NCBI GenBank assembly: GCA_020310875.1 | Contig: CM035412.1 | Span: 137,874,761-137,938,760 of the forward strand | Direction: 5' to 3' | DNA length: 64,000 nucleotides | From: Ceratopteris richardii | Lineage: Eukaryota > Streptophyta > Polypodiopsida > Polypodiales > Pteridaceae | Part shown: one piece after another, positions 44,881-56,394 of the stretch | How the letters are laid out: each line of letters opens with the position of its first letter | How positions within the stretch are numbered: the first letter of the stretch is position 1 | Made by a program: the position numbers and the translations under genes | Notes under the pieces: generated by a model | Seen by the model: only the letters and a program-made list of their open reading frames with translations | What the model was told of the DNA's origin: nothing | Databases searched by the model: none

Positions 44881-46180
44881 CAACCAAACATATTACCTCG
44901 CAGCATAGTTTCTTCACTTCACTTGAGCCTACCCCTACAGGTAATACTGTCACATGCACCAACAACTCCTCTAATCTTGTCATGGGAGTTAGTAAGATCA
45001 TTCTAACTACTATTGATGGCAGTTCTTTTACATTGTTAGATGCTTTATTTGTGCCATACATCAAGAAAAATTTGTTATCAGTTTTAGCATTAGCCAAGAT
45101 TGCCTTGGTTGTGAAATTTGGTTATGACAGATGTATAGTTCTTGATCTGTCAGTGATGTCATTATTGCTTCTGGCATTTTATGTCATCGGTTGTATAAGC
45201 TCATAGACTATGAAAAATTTGTGAATGATTTAGCATGTGCAATACATGATTCTCAGGCTATGTCAGATGCAAAGCTTTGGCATGCATGCTTACGTCATGT
45301 GAATTTTGCTAGTTTGCTTCACCTACAGAAATTTGAAATGGTGTCCTCTTTGCCCAAACTTGAGGCACCTGATAAACATGTATGTGTAGGCTATATTTTG
45401 GGGAAAATGTAGCATTCCTCGTTCCCAAAACATGGTTCAATTCAAGCTACTCAAAAATTGCCACTCATTCATAGTGATGTCTGTGGTCCTATGCAAACGC
45501 CCTCTTTTGGAAACTATCTTTACTTCGTGACTTTCATTGATGATTTTTCTAGACATGCAGGGGTATATCCATTGAAAGAGAAGTCCAAAGTGTTTATGCA
45601 CTTTAAAAAATTTCTTGTTTTGGCTGAAAACCTTTCAGCATGTAAAATGGGAACCATGCATTTTGATCAAGGGGGAATATATTTCTTCTAACTTTAATGC
45701 ATTTCTAGCTAAACGTGGGATAAAACACTAGTGTATAGTGTCATGTACGAATAGAGTTGCTGAACGGAAGAATAGGTCACTCATGGAGATGGCGAGGTAT
45801 ATGGTCAAGAGTCAGACTTTACCTCCATATGAGGCATGGCATGGTCGCAAGCCATCTATAACTCACCTGTGTGTTTTTGGTTGTCTAGCATATGCATTAG
45901 TGCATGAACAACAATGCAAGAAATTGGATGATAAAACAGTGAAATGTATTTTTGTTGGGTACAGTTCTGAAAGCAAAGGCTATCATCTGTATCGTCCACA
46001 AACTAAATGCATTTTGGTTAGCGATGATGTTTTTGTGGAAGATGCTATTCAACCATTACTCTCATGTACTAAGGAGACATCTGTTAGCTCCAAAGACATG
46101 TATTATACTTTGCTTCCTCTTTCTATAGGTGGACAATCTAGTGTTGGTCCTAATGAGGCAACTTCTCAATCTTTATAGGT
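44881..46180 (+). pseudogene. A protease tail and integrase
   Basis: After the protease gap come SSEVKK-side sequences and FVPYIKKNLLSVLALAKIAL, then the HHCC finger (LWHACLRHVNF; HVCVGYILGK, where Cys is Tyr) and core segments [25 protein letters not shown] and [31 protein letters not shown] shows an internal deletion of about 85 bp relative to A', which keeps the VVNGCPTKALQSI segment. One zinc-finger His reads Arg (LRH). Confidence 0.85.
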
Positions 46181-47951
46181 TTCATGTGATGATGCAAATC
46201 ATTCCATTTCTGATGCAGATTTACGTGATGCACTTGTTGATGAGAGAGCTAATATTGAGGAGGCAAAAACTATGACAAAATGGCTAGTGCAGACTTTGCA
46301 TGACAACAAATTAGATGAACTTCTATCATATTATACTCCTTCAGGCGCTCATAGTGCCTCTTTTGCATCAGATTCATATGGAATGGGCTACCTCTAGTCT
46401 CTATGATGACAATGATCCTCTTTAGTTTAATAAAGCACAAAGTTCTCAAAATTGGATGGTTGTTATGCAATCAAAATATGATGCTACCATGAAAAATGGT
46501 ACTTGGTCTTCATGTGACTTGCCTCCTGGCAAGAAGGCCATTGGTACCAAGTGGGTATACAAGCTGAAGCATAAGCCTGACGCAATAGTTGATAGGTATA
46601 AGGCTAGGCTTGTTGCAAAGGGTTATGTGCACTAAAGAGGCATTGATTTTTATGAGACTTTTGCACCTACATGCCGAATGACTACTATTCGTAGCATTTG
46701 TGCACTTGTAGCTCATCATGGTTGGAATGTACATCAATTGGACATTAAAATTACATTTCTGAATGGTGACTTGCATGAAGAAGTGTATGTTTTTCAGCCC
46801 CATGGCTTTGTGCAGAAAGGGCATGAAAACCAAGTGTGCAGATTGAAAAAGGCACCATATGGTTTGAAGCAAGCACCACGTGCTTAGTATGAAAAGATAC
46901 ATGCCTATCTATTGCACATGGTTTTGAGAACAGTCCAACTGAGAGAATCTTATATGTTAAGCGTGCTAAGGATGTGCTTTTGATCATTGTTGTGTATGTT
47001 GATGACATGTTGCTCAGTGGTCCTCATGAGAAGCATATTGCTGATTTTTAGGCCGATCTGCATGCCGCATTTGAGATGTGTGATTTGAGGCATTTGCATC
47101 ATTATTTGGGCATTCAGTTTATGTAAGTTGATGGCATAATAGCTTTGTGTCAAATGAAATATATTGACACATTATTGCAATGTTTTGGCCTTGAAGACTA
47201 TAAACCTATTGCCACTCCTATGGAGACAGGTTTACGATTGAATCTTCATGATTCTGGAGATGCATTTGATGTTGTTCTCTATTAGCAGGATGTTGGATGC
47301 TTGATTTACTTATGCATTACTTGGTGAGATATTCACTTTGCTGTCGCATAGATGAGCAGGATTATGCATTCCCTAGGTGTCAAGCATTAGCAGGCAGTTA
47401 AGCGCATCTTTCGCTACTTGAGTGGTACTCGACTACTTGCATTATTTTATCCCAAGGGGGAATCGCTACCACCAGATTTACATGCTTTTTCTGACTTTGA
47501 TTGGGCTGGTTGCTATGACAATCATGTGTCCACCAATGATTTTTGCTTCATGCATGGTAGCTCATGCATATCTTGGTTGAGCAAGAAGGAGCCTACGGTG
47601 GCAACTTTTAGTTGTGAGGCTGAGTATAGGGCAGCTTTCACAACGAGTGTTGAGTGTGTGTGGCTCAAATGCCTTAAGGTTGAAGTGGGTGTTGGTCAGT
47701 CTTCTGCCACCACCATCTTCACTGACAGTTAGAGCACATTGGCAATTGCGAGGAACCGTGTGTTCCATGCTCACACTAAGCACATTGAGGTGCACTATCA
47801 TTATGTCAGGGAGAGGTTCTCTGCTAGAGAGATCAGTTTGGCATATGTGCCCACACATGAGAACATTGCATACCTTTTCACAAAGGTTCTGCATAAGAAG
47901 AAGTTTGAAGCTTTCTGTAAATCTTTGGGCTTACTTCCTTTTGTGGATTGA
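46181..47951 (+). pseudogene. A reverse transcriptase and RNase H
   Basis: RT motifs are GTKWVYKLKHKPDA, KARLVAKGYV followed by a stop near 46635, MTTIRSICALVAHHGW and VYVDDMLLSGP (about 46990-47020). At least five further stops occur (for example 46888, 47052, 47123). RNase H: FSDFDWAGCYDNH (Asp-Ser-Asp reads Asp-Phe-Asp), FSCEAEYRAAF, FTDS then TAG (CAG in relatives) at about 47731, and AYLFTKVLHKKKFEAF at the end. The region from 46568 on has no counterpart in the left arm. Confidence 0.87.
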
Positions 47952-48024
47952 TTCCACATAGCTTGGCACCTCCTTATACATGAGTGCCATCTCCTTGTTC
48001 ACCGCATCACTCCCAGGGGGGATT

Positions 48025-48332
48025 TGTTGACATATTTAGGTAGTGATGTGTGTGAACATACTAGGACCGCAAGGGCACTTTTTTCTCGGAGGTTTTTTTC
48101 CCTTGTCTTGTATATACACCTATAGCCCTAATGGGTTACTTATCTTTATGCATTCTAGTGGTAATACATTCAGTTTTGTGTGTTGTGCTCCAAGCTTCTT
48201 CTTCTTCCTTGTGTTGTTTGCATGCTTCCACAGACTTCAAACTCTAGCACATTCAGTATTGTGTGTTGGGCTCCAAGCTTCTTCTTCTTCCTTATGTTGT
48301 TTACATGCTTTCACAGACCTCAAACTCCAACA
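48025..48332 (+). repeat. Shared A/B LTR with a duplicated 3' end
   Basis: The LTR proper runs 48025-48249 (TGTTGACATATTTAGG to CTCTAGCA). The next 83 bp (48250-48332) repeat the LTR's 3' third, ending AACTCCAACA. A degraded primer site (TGGGATAAGAGT, 48335-48346) follows and then the leader of B. The arrangement looks like unequal recombination between LTRs of neighbouring copies. Confidence 0.88.
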
Positions 48333-51137
48333 ATTGGGATAAGAGTAGGTTGCCACTTTACCTAGGGCATCGTTGATACCCCTCAGGTCATTGTCTTAGA
48401 ATCACACAAAATTTGGTGAGCATACTCAGGGTGACTAGGAGTTCAAAACAGGTTCACTTTACGTTATCCAAATCACGATCTGATCTCGTTTTGATCTCCA
48501 AATGTAGGTTTATAAGCCATTACAAGCACCTCAAAGTCTGTTATAGGTTTAGCAAAAATTGATAGGAAAGTTATGTTCAACTTTTTTAGATACTATCATT
48601 TTTTTGCATTAGGGTATTTTAGTCAGTGGCCATGGCTGAAAGCAGTGATGTATTCTGTATGTTGACTATTGAGAATAAGTTGGATGGTACCAATTACCCA
48701 TTATGGGATTATATGATGTGTCATGTATTGGTTGCAAAAGGACTATGGAATATTGTGCAGGGTGTTGAAAACATCCTATTACACTTGCCACTACAATTAC
48801 TAGAGGTGATGTAGATGGTGTTGAAGATGGTGATATACTTGAGATTCTTATTCATTATGTGCTTCTTGCTACACCTACTGTAGAGCAACTTTGTTGGGAT
48901 GGTACAGATGCTCATGCACATGCATTGATAGCCTTGTCTATCAAACATGGCATTATTCCCCACATTTGCTCATGCAAAATAGCAAAGGATGCTGGGGCTA
49001 CATTAACAAGTTTATACCAGGAAAGGGATGAGGCTCGTGTTGCTTACCTCCGAAAATGGTTGGAGAGTGAGCATATGAATGAAGGAGATCCCATGCAAAT
49101 TTTTTTTACAAAGATCAAAGATTTGAAAGAGCATTTGATTTCTACCGATGAAGTCTTGCATGATAGTTCATTTGTGTAGACTGTTCTGAATGGTCTTCCA
49201 GATTCATATCATAGTTTTTCCTCTACTCTTTGATTGATGATGAAAGGAAATCCAAATGCCTTAACATTTGAGAGTTAGTCTCTATTCTGTTGTAGGAAGA
49301 CTAGTCTAGATAGAGCAAGTCCATCATGCATGTTGCAGATCAAGATTTCCTTGCTATTCAGAAGGGCAAAGGTAAATGGAGCTCATCTACTAGTAAGCAA
49401 AAATCTACTAATCAAACAAGGATGAGAGAGGCGAGAAGAAAATAGAAAAACATAAATTGTTTTGTAAGTACTATAAAGGAAACTGTCCAAAACTAGGTGC
49501 AAAAGAGGCAAAGAAAAAAGAGGCTGGAATGTTTGTTGTAGAGGCCTCTACACGCAAAACAGAATCTGCTAATCTTGTAGAGAATGAAGAATGCGAATTT
49601 ACTACTATTTGCAATTTTAACCCATTTTCTCATGAACAATGTATGTCTATAGTAGACTCATATGTTTGGTACTTTGATAGTTGGGCAACCAAACATATCA
49701 CCTCATAGCGCACTTTCTTCACTTCACTTGAGCCTGCCCCTACAGGGAATACTATCACATGCATCGACAACTCCTCTTATCTTGTCATGGGAGTTGGTAA
49801 GATCCTTCTGACTACTGTTGATGGTAGTTCTTTTACATTGTTCGATGCTTTATTTGTGCTGGGGATCAAGAAAAAATATGTTATTAGTTTCAGCATTAGC
49901 CAAGATTGGCTTAGTTGTGAAATTTGTTGATGATAGATGTACAGTTCATGATATATCAAATGATGATGTGATTATTTCTTCTCACATTTTATGTCATGGG
50001 TTGTATAAGCTCATAGACTATGAAAAATTTATGAATGATTTAGCATGTGTAGTACATGATTCTCAAACTATGGTGGAGGCAAAGCTTTGGTATGGACACT
50101 TTGGTCATCTAAATTATGCTAGTTTGCTATACCTGCAAAAATCTAAAATGGTGTCCTCGTTGCCCAAACTTGAGGCACTTGGTAAATGTATCTGAACTCT
50201 GTATTTTGGGCAAAATGCAATGTTCCTCCTTCCCAAAGGATGGTTCAGTTCAAGCTCTCAGATATTATAGCTTGTTCACAATGATCTCTATGATCCTATG
50301 CTAATACCTTCTTTTAGGAACTATCTTTACTTCATGACTTTCATTGATGATTTTTCTAGGCATGCTTGGGCATATCCACTAAATGCAAAGTCCAAAGTGT
50401 TTATGTGCTTCAAATAGTTTTTGGTTTTGGCTGAAAATGTATCAAGATGCAAAAGGGTACCCTCCATTTTGATCAAGGGAGAGGATATATGTCTTCCAAT
50501 TTTTATGCAGTTCTGGCTGAACGTGGGATAAAACATCAATGTACAGTGCCATATACACCTCAAAAGAATGGAGTTGCTATAAGGAAAAAGATTTCACTCA
50601 TGGATATGGCGAGATCTATGGTCAAGAGTGAGGCTTTACCACATAGTTTCTTGTTTGAGGTTGTTATGTGTGCAACATATGTACTTAAGAGGTGTCCCAC
50701 TAAAGTGCTGCAGTCTATCACTCCATATGAGGCTTAGCATGGTTGCAAGCCATCTATTGCTCATCTGCATGTTTTTGGTTGTTTGGCATATGCATTAGTG
50801 CCTCAACAACAATTTAGAAAATTGGATGATACAAGAGTGATATGGGTTTTTGTTGGGTACAATTCTGAAAGCAAAGGCTATCATCTCTATCATCCATAGA
50901 AAAAATGCATTTCGGTTACCTGTGATGTTGTTTTTGTGGAAGATGCTATTCAACCATTACTTTCATGTACTAAGGAGACATAAGTTACCTCCAAAGATAT
51001 GTATGATACTTTGTTGCCTCTTTTCATAGGTGGACAGTGGTCCAAATGAGGCAATTTCTTAGCCTTTACAGGTTTCAAGTGATGATGCAGATCATTCCAT
51101 TTCTGATGTAGATCCACATGATGCACTTGTTGATGAG
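48250..51137 (+). mobile_element. Copia B (right arm), cut by G3 LTR
   Basis: Leader, gag (ATG 48632, MAESSDVFCMLTIENKLDGT), protease with DSWA instead of DSGA (49676-49687), HHCC finger (LWYGHFGHLNY) and integrase core with PYTPQKNGVAIRKKISLMDM. Frameshifts occur near 48770 and 50190, with many stops. It ends in the acidic linker at DEALVDE-type sequence (51137), where the G3 LTR starts. At the position of the shared TAG it has TTG (about 50651), so it represents an older or separate lineage from C1, C2 and A'. Confidence 0.88.
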
Positions 51138-51774
51138 TGTTGGCAGCAGTCAGGGCATCACAAGACAAGGGAGCTGAAATAGAGAATCAGAGTAGAGAGG
51201 AGGGCCAAGCACGCAAAGCAATCAAAAAAGATCTGGCAATTAGGCGATGTATTTTTTCCAAGTTAACTCCCTTTTAATAGTGATTTTCATCACTAGTAGA
51301 ACATTGTAAATGCCATTTTTGGCAGATTAGACTCCATTTTCTTCAAGCCGAGGAGTACTCAAGCTCGAGGAGTATTAGAAGTATCGACGTATCAATTTTC
51401 ATAATTTCTAGAGCTCATTTGAGCCTCCAAAATAGCCTAGGAACCTAATTTTTAACTAGGCCGGACACTAGGTCTGGACAGGGCCACTAGCTAGTCAAAA
51501 ACTATAAAAGGAGCTAGAGAGCTCATTTTTGGGGAGAGTAAAATTGTAGTTTGAACTAAGAAGAGCTCTTGTAATTCTCTTTTGATCTTAATCAAAGCTT
51601 CCATTGTTCTACTTTTTGTTCTTACTTGTGTGCGCTTGTGTGTGTATGTGTGTGCATGCTTGTGTACTTCTCCATCACCACTTGTGCACATCGCTTGCTC
51701 AAGGTCTTCATACCATCCTCATGTCTTCCCGGATTGACATTAAAGGAGGTGCTACTCACCACCGAGCTACACCA
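51138..51774 (+). repeat. G3 5' LTR (right arm)
   Basis: 637 bp, TGTTGGCAGCAGTCAGGG to GCTACACCA, the mirror of 23262-23896. TATA box ACTATAAAAGGAGC at about 51500-51513. The five bases ATGAG at 51133-51137 precede it. Confidence 0.88.
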
Positions 51775-52722
51775 AATTCTGGCGTTGTTGTGGGGGATCG
51801 AGCTTTGAGGACGAGTGTGTGATGGTAAGACATTGAAAGAGTTGGTAAGCATTTTCTTTTACTTGTTTTTACCTTCCTCTTCACTTATACACCCCATATC
51901 CATTCATCATCATCATCTTCACCATTGTGACCATATACTTAAATCTCCATTCATTTCCTCATTTTCACTCGAGAGCGAGAGTGAGAGAGCTTGTATGCAC
52001 ACTTTTTTTCTATGTTTTTTTTAGCATTCTTATAGGTACCAGCTTCCATTGTAGCAGTAGCAACTCCACCAGGTGAGAAAACTAGCTGTGCAGGTTCCGA
52101 GGTGTTGACCTATGTCGATCGTGATCGATAGACAAATTCAGCTTTTGGTAAAACAAAGTGCACAAACATAAAGTACATGTTTAGCACATTCTAGATCACT
52201 AATTACAATAAAAAATTCCTTAATTTTCTATCAGTCATGATTGGCACTATTGATCGCGAGCGATAGCCATGACCAAAACCTCTATCAATCGCAACTGACA
52301 CCGTCGATCGGCAGAAAACGATCGATAGAGCCGATCGACAGATCTTGTCAATCACAACCAACACTATTGATCGTGATCGACAACCATGACTGAATGACTT
52401 TGTCTGTCGCGATTAACACCATTGATCGTGACCGACTGAAATTTTATGATTGACAACATAATTCATGTGCCCATGTGTCCATCACAAACACCATCCATTG
52501 ACTGAAATCTCGTCAAAATTTGTGAAAAAAGCATCGATCGTGATTGACACGTCGATCGCAATTGACAGCCCTCACGATTGATACCGTCGATCGCAATTGA
52601 CATTGTCATCGCGATTGACACCGTCGATCACGATTGAGACTATCAATTATGGTTGACAGGATTTTTTGGCACTTTTTAGGGTTTGAGTTTTAAGCATATT
52701 TTTTGGCAAATTTTGGTTTGAA
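51775..52722 (+). other. G3 leader with primer site and 19-bp array (right arm)
   Basis: The primer site at about 51780-51803 reads TGGCGTTGTTGTGGGGGATC, one more change than in the left arm. The array occupies 52110-52660 with units such as TCAATCGCGACTGACACCG and a dyad around TCGCGA or TTGATCG; it is more eroded than at 22345-22935. Gag never follows: the copy stops at 52722. Confidence 0.85.
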
Positions 52723-52725
52723 TTT

Positions 52726-52779
52726 GAATTTGAGTTCTCTATCTCTCAGTTTGAATTTGAGTTCTCTATCTCTCAGTTT
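52726..52779 (+). repeat. 27-bp tandem duplication at the arm boundary
   Basis: Two identical 27-bp units lie within five bases of where homology between the inverted arms ends. Such duplications can form during end joining, so this may be the scar of the rearrangement. Confidence 0.8.
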
Positions 52780-52856
52780 GCGTCCATCTTTGTCTGCATT
52801 TTTCTCTCAACTCTGTCTACAGGTCTATTCCGTTGTGCTGTTATTTTCTTACATTC

Positions 52857-53135
52857 CCCCCAAGCTTTAATTACTCCATCTTCATGAATTGATGAGGGTG
52901 CATGGACACAATCACTACCACACTGCCAAGGGTAGAAAGGGTTCAAAGAAGATAGGTTGCAACCACCAAGTGTATAGAACATGCCAGAGCCTACAATTCT
53001 TTAAGAGAAGTGAAAGTATAGATAGAGGCTAGAATTACATGCAGTTAGTCTGCAATCATGACAAATGGTACTTAAATCTATGGAAGATGAAACTTGTATT
53101 CACTTATTCTTGAATGTATTTTGAGAAAAATCTAA
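52857..53135 (+). repeat. Small inverted repeat, left half
   Basis: Reverse complement of 57103-57384 ('aagctttaattactccatcttcatgaattg' start; 'cttgtattcacttattcttga' end), with several mismatches. No coding content recognised. Together with 57103-57384 it brackets the RT duplicate and the flipped G5 LTR. Confidence 0.85.
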
Positions 53136-54929
53136 ACGCATTAGTAGACACTTAGACTTAAGGAGTAAACAAATTCTCTGAAAATCCTATGATAGCTATT
53201 TGAAAGCTTTCAATAAAGAAATGAATCTAAAGACAAGAATAAAACCTTTTCACTGCAAGATAGCTGAGAAAGAACTAATTAGATCTTTAATATAATTCAA
53301 GGCACTTAGAATTACACTCAAAACCTTAGAAAGAAAGGGCGGATGTTTATTCCATCAAAAGCTTTGGGGCTTCAAATATAAGCATGTGATAATTAAGATC
53401 ATACAATGATCTTATGTTGGAAGCCCTAGAAACCTAAGAAAAATGGAAACATTTCACATAATTTCTAGTCTTCAAATTATATAAAAAGGATTTGAGCAAA
53501 AGGTACTCTATAGATAGATAAATATTTTATACTTTAAGATAAACATCATCCACACATTAGTGTTTGATATAATGTACAGTGGTATGGGAACACTATAATT
53601 TACATTCACCTTAATGTAGGAATGATGGTATGGGACATTAGACCTTGAGATGGTAGGTATCTTTACCTTGGCATGACCTGAAGTAAGGCTCAATCCCAAT
53701 GGGGATTGAAACTTCATTGATAAAGATGGTACATGATGATCATTAGTATGACCGAAAAGCACTTCAAGTACCAATTAACTAGAAAGTTTGAAGATCATGA
53801 AATGAAATTACTTTCTAGGACCTTCATAAAGGTTTTAATTAAGATAAGCATGCTACAAAATTCTAGAGAGAAATAACTTGGAAAGATTCTTTTAAGCAAG
53901 GTAAGTTTGACTAAGTTAATCTAGGATAAAGCACGTAGTTGAAAGTACAACTAATTGATTCAATATCTTGACTCAAATTTTTGCCTTTTATTATAAAGAG
54001 GTGTCAAGACATTGTGAACAAAAATGACTTACTAATTAAAATAATTGAAGTTAGACTTATTTTATCATAAACTCACTTTGTTGATAGTACAACCAGGTGA
54101 ATCAATCCCTTGAGTTAAAGATATATACTAGAATTGGAATTCTAGCATCTCAAGAGATTAAAGGGAATTAAATTAATAACCAAGATAGCTAAAGTGTCAT
54201 TGTTTTAGAGTACAATAAACATCATCAACAGTCACAAAGTTTGGTGGCTCGAGACATCAATGTTTTACACCACTAGAAATTGGTAGATTGATGATGGTTT
54301 AACTTTACCCAAAGAATCTTTTTGAGAATTTGGTTTCATCTCATAAAGATAGAAATAGTGCTTCAAACCACTTGACTAGAATAAATCCTTAAAGTTCTAA
54401 GTCTCATCTAGTTTGTCCCACATCACTTTTAGTTTAATCAGTTACACAAATGTTTAGTTATCCCTTTTCACTTTTTCAAACCTTGGATTTGACTCTAGAG
54501 GAATCTTCAAAGTCATTTTCTATAGAAATGACTAGGTTCAGCTGGATGGACTAGGTAACTAAATTAAACATCAAAGGTGGATGTTCTATATAGAAACCAT
54601 TCAATTTTATAAGACATGAGAGTTTAAGAGACCAAAATAATAATTGAATTGGTTAAGAATGGAAATACATTTTTTAGAGGGTGAGAGGGTGTGGCCAATA
54701 CACCTCTCATATCATGCATTCAGCCAGAGACTTTATTTGATTCACATGATGTACATGATGTTTATAATTTATATAGTTTAAATGCTCATCAGTATTTGCA
54801 TGCTTGGTACATTTTGCATATAGCTTTTATGATCATAATGTAAACACGGACAAGACTTTTTACTATTCTTTTTTGCAAGAATTTGTACTTAAGGATTTTA
54901 AACAATTAATGTTTGAATATAAAAAGTGT

Positions 54930-56394
54930 TTCCAACTGATTTGCATAAGGGATTACCACCTTTTAGAGGAGACATTGACCATGCCATAAATATTATAGGT
55001 GACACAAAGCCTATTTAAACTTCCATATAGGCTTAGGGAATTTTAGCATCAAGAAGTAGAAATTCAAATTCATCATTACTTAACTAAAGGATTTATTAGG
55101 CCTAGTAATCTCCCGTGGACATCACCAATCCTCTTAGTTCAAAAGAAAGATGGATCTATGTTATTGTCAAAAATATACTTCCAATGCCTAGGTTGGATGA
55201 TCCATTTGATTGATTACATCAAGCTTATGCCTTACTAAACTTGATTTGAGATCTAGATATCACTAAATTGGATAAATTCAAAGGATATACTGAAGACTAC
55301 CTGATGTCATTGGGTCTGACCAATTCTCCTTCCACACTCATGATTGTTGTCGTTCCACACAACAATAACTACTAAGATAAACTGATTACCTAGCCTAAGA
55401 ATTCATCTAGCTACTCAAGAGCATGCAAGGGATGAGAGATGCATGTATCCACCCAACCAACTACACCCATATATTTACCTCAGCGAAGGGACGAAATGTT
55501 AGGCCTTCTAACTTTGGAAGTCACATGAAATCACATGGACCTCACAAGGATTCTAAAAGGATTTGTCCCAAGTTTCTATGTGCAAGTCCAAAGGCTTGAA
55601 AGGCCTCCCAAAGGTTGAATACCATACCTTTAGGAAATATCAATCCTAAAGCTCAAAACCCTTCAATTGGGAGTAAATCAATCCAAATAGCTCAAGGGTT
55701 CAAACCACAATTTTTGAAAGTGTTTCTTAATAAAGTGCAAGAATTCTTCAAATGACTTTCGACCCTAAAAATCCATGTCTTTTGCCACTTGTACCCATAG
55801 TTATAGAACATTATCCACCTTTTAAACATTCTTGTCCTAAAAAATGTGTAGAAGTATATTATGGGAGTATTCCCTCATGCCCCATGATCAATCTCATCGA
55901 TCATGGCCTTCATCTCTCTTATTCGCCTCTTTATTAGAAGCGGATTCTATCACAACCTAGATCCAAAAAGAGGAGAATCCACTTGTGAGACCATCTTGCT
56001 ATGGATGTAATTGATCGATTTAGATGTAATGTATGGAAAGAATGATAAGGGTGAATTAAGATATCCTTTCCTAATTCAATCTTTTATTATGTGCAAACTA
56101 GGCATCCATAGCACAAACATATGAAGTAGGTGGATTCTAAGACTCTCCAAGTAATTTGCTATCCAGGTCCATTTTTGTGCACTACATGTGCATGTTCCAA
56201 GCAAAATAGATCGATCTATGACCAGTTCAAGAATTTAAGAAGTCTTCTTAAGTTCATTTTGACCAAGACATCTGACTTAACTGTTTCTTACTATTTCCCA
56301 CTTAACCAACACACACTGATTTCTTTTCTCAATTACAAGAATATCATGTCCTATTGGACTTTAGAGTCCAAGATAGAATGCAGGAAATAATTTT
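54930..56394 (+). pseudogene. Gypsy RT relict, right direct repeat, uninterrupted
   Basis: Same relict as 39877-41232 but reaching further upstream: KLPYRLREF, the usual pre-RT motif, precedes QEVEIQIHHYLTKGFIRPS and SPILLVQKKDGSM. Position 55045 corresponds exactly to the base after the G5 LTR (39877), so this copy shows the site without G5. It is full of stops. At its right end it is joined to flipped G5 leader sequence. Confidence 0.83.

Larger units (their letters stand above)
43279..48249 (+). mobile_element. Copia A (right arm), both LTRs present
   Basis: The only C-family copy in the window with both LTRs: 5' LTR 43279-43507, primer site 43510-43521, gag, protease remnant, integrase, RT, RNase H, polypurine tract 48011-48024 and 3' LTR 48025-48249. 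Total about 4.97 kb. Many stops, an in-frame loss of the protease active site and a deletion in the integrase make it inactive. Its 3' LTR also serves as the 5' LTR of copia B, so A and B form a tandem pair. Confidence 0.93.
41252..52722 (-). repeat. Giant inverted repeat, right arm
   Basis: An 11.5-kb arm, the mirror of 22290-31723. From left to right: G4 gag (- strand), copia A, shared LTR, copia B, G3 5' LTR, leader and array (all + strand). It is about 2 kb longer than the left arm because it keeps the RT-RNase H-LTR stretch of A and the leader of B (about 46568-48583). It ends inside the G3 leader at about 52722, next to a 27-bp tandem duplication. Confidence 0.93.
52723..54929. other. 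Unassigned sequence right of the giant repeat
   Basis: No protein motif that I can support. It opens with a 27-bp perfect tandem duplication (52726-52752 and 52753-52779, GAATTTGAGTTCTCTATCTC...). 52857-53135 is one half of a small inverted repeat. The rest is AT-rich, with short open frames (for example 53508-53774 on the minus strand) lacking any domain. It could be decayed internal sequence of the gypsy whose RT follows. Confidence 0.45.

Noticed and set aside
51491-51852. Cys-rich open frames around the GT-rich stretch
   Set aside because: They translate an LTR microsatellite (GTGTGT) and are not kept in frame in the other arm.
22290-52722. Giant inverted repeat as an assembly fold-back artefact
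   Set aside because: The arms differ by several percent and by private indels of 85 bp to 2 kb, so they are separate sequences. Read support is still worth checking.
53508-53774. 88-codon minus-strand ORF as a possible host gene
   Set aside because: No motif, AT-rich composition, no neighbouring exon-like frame; likely chance.
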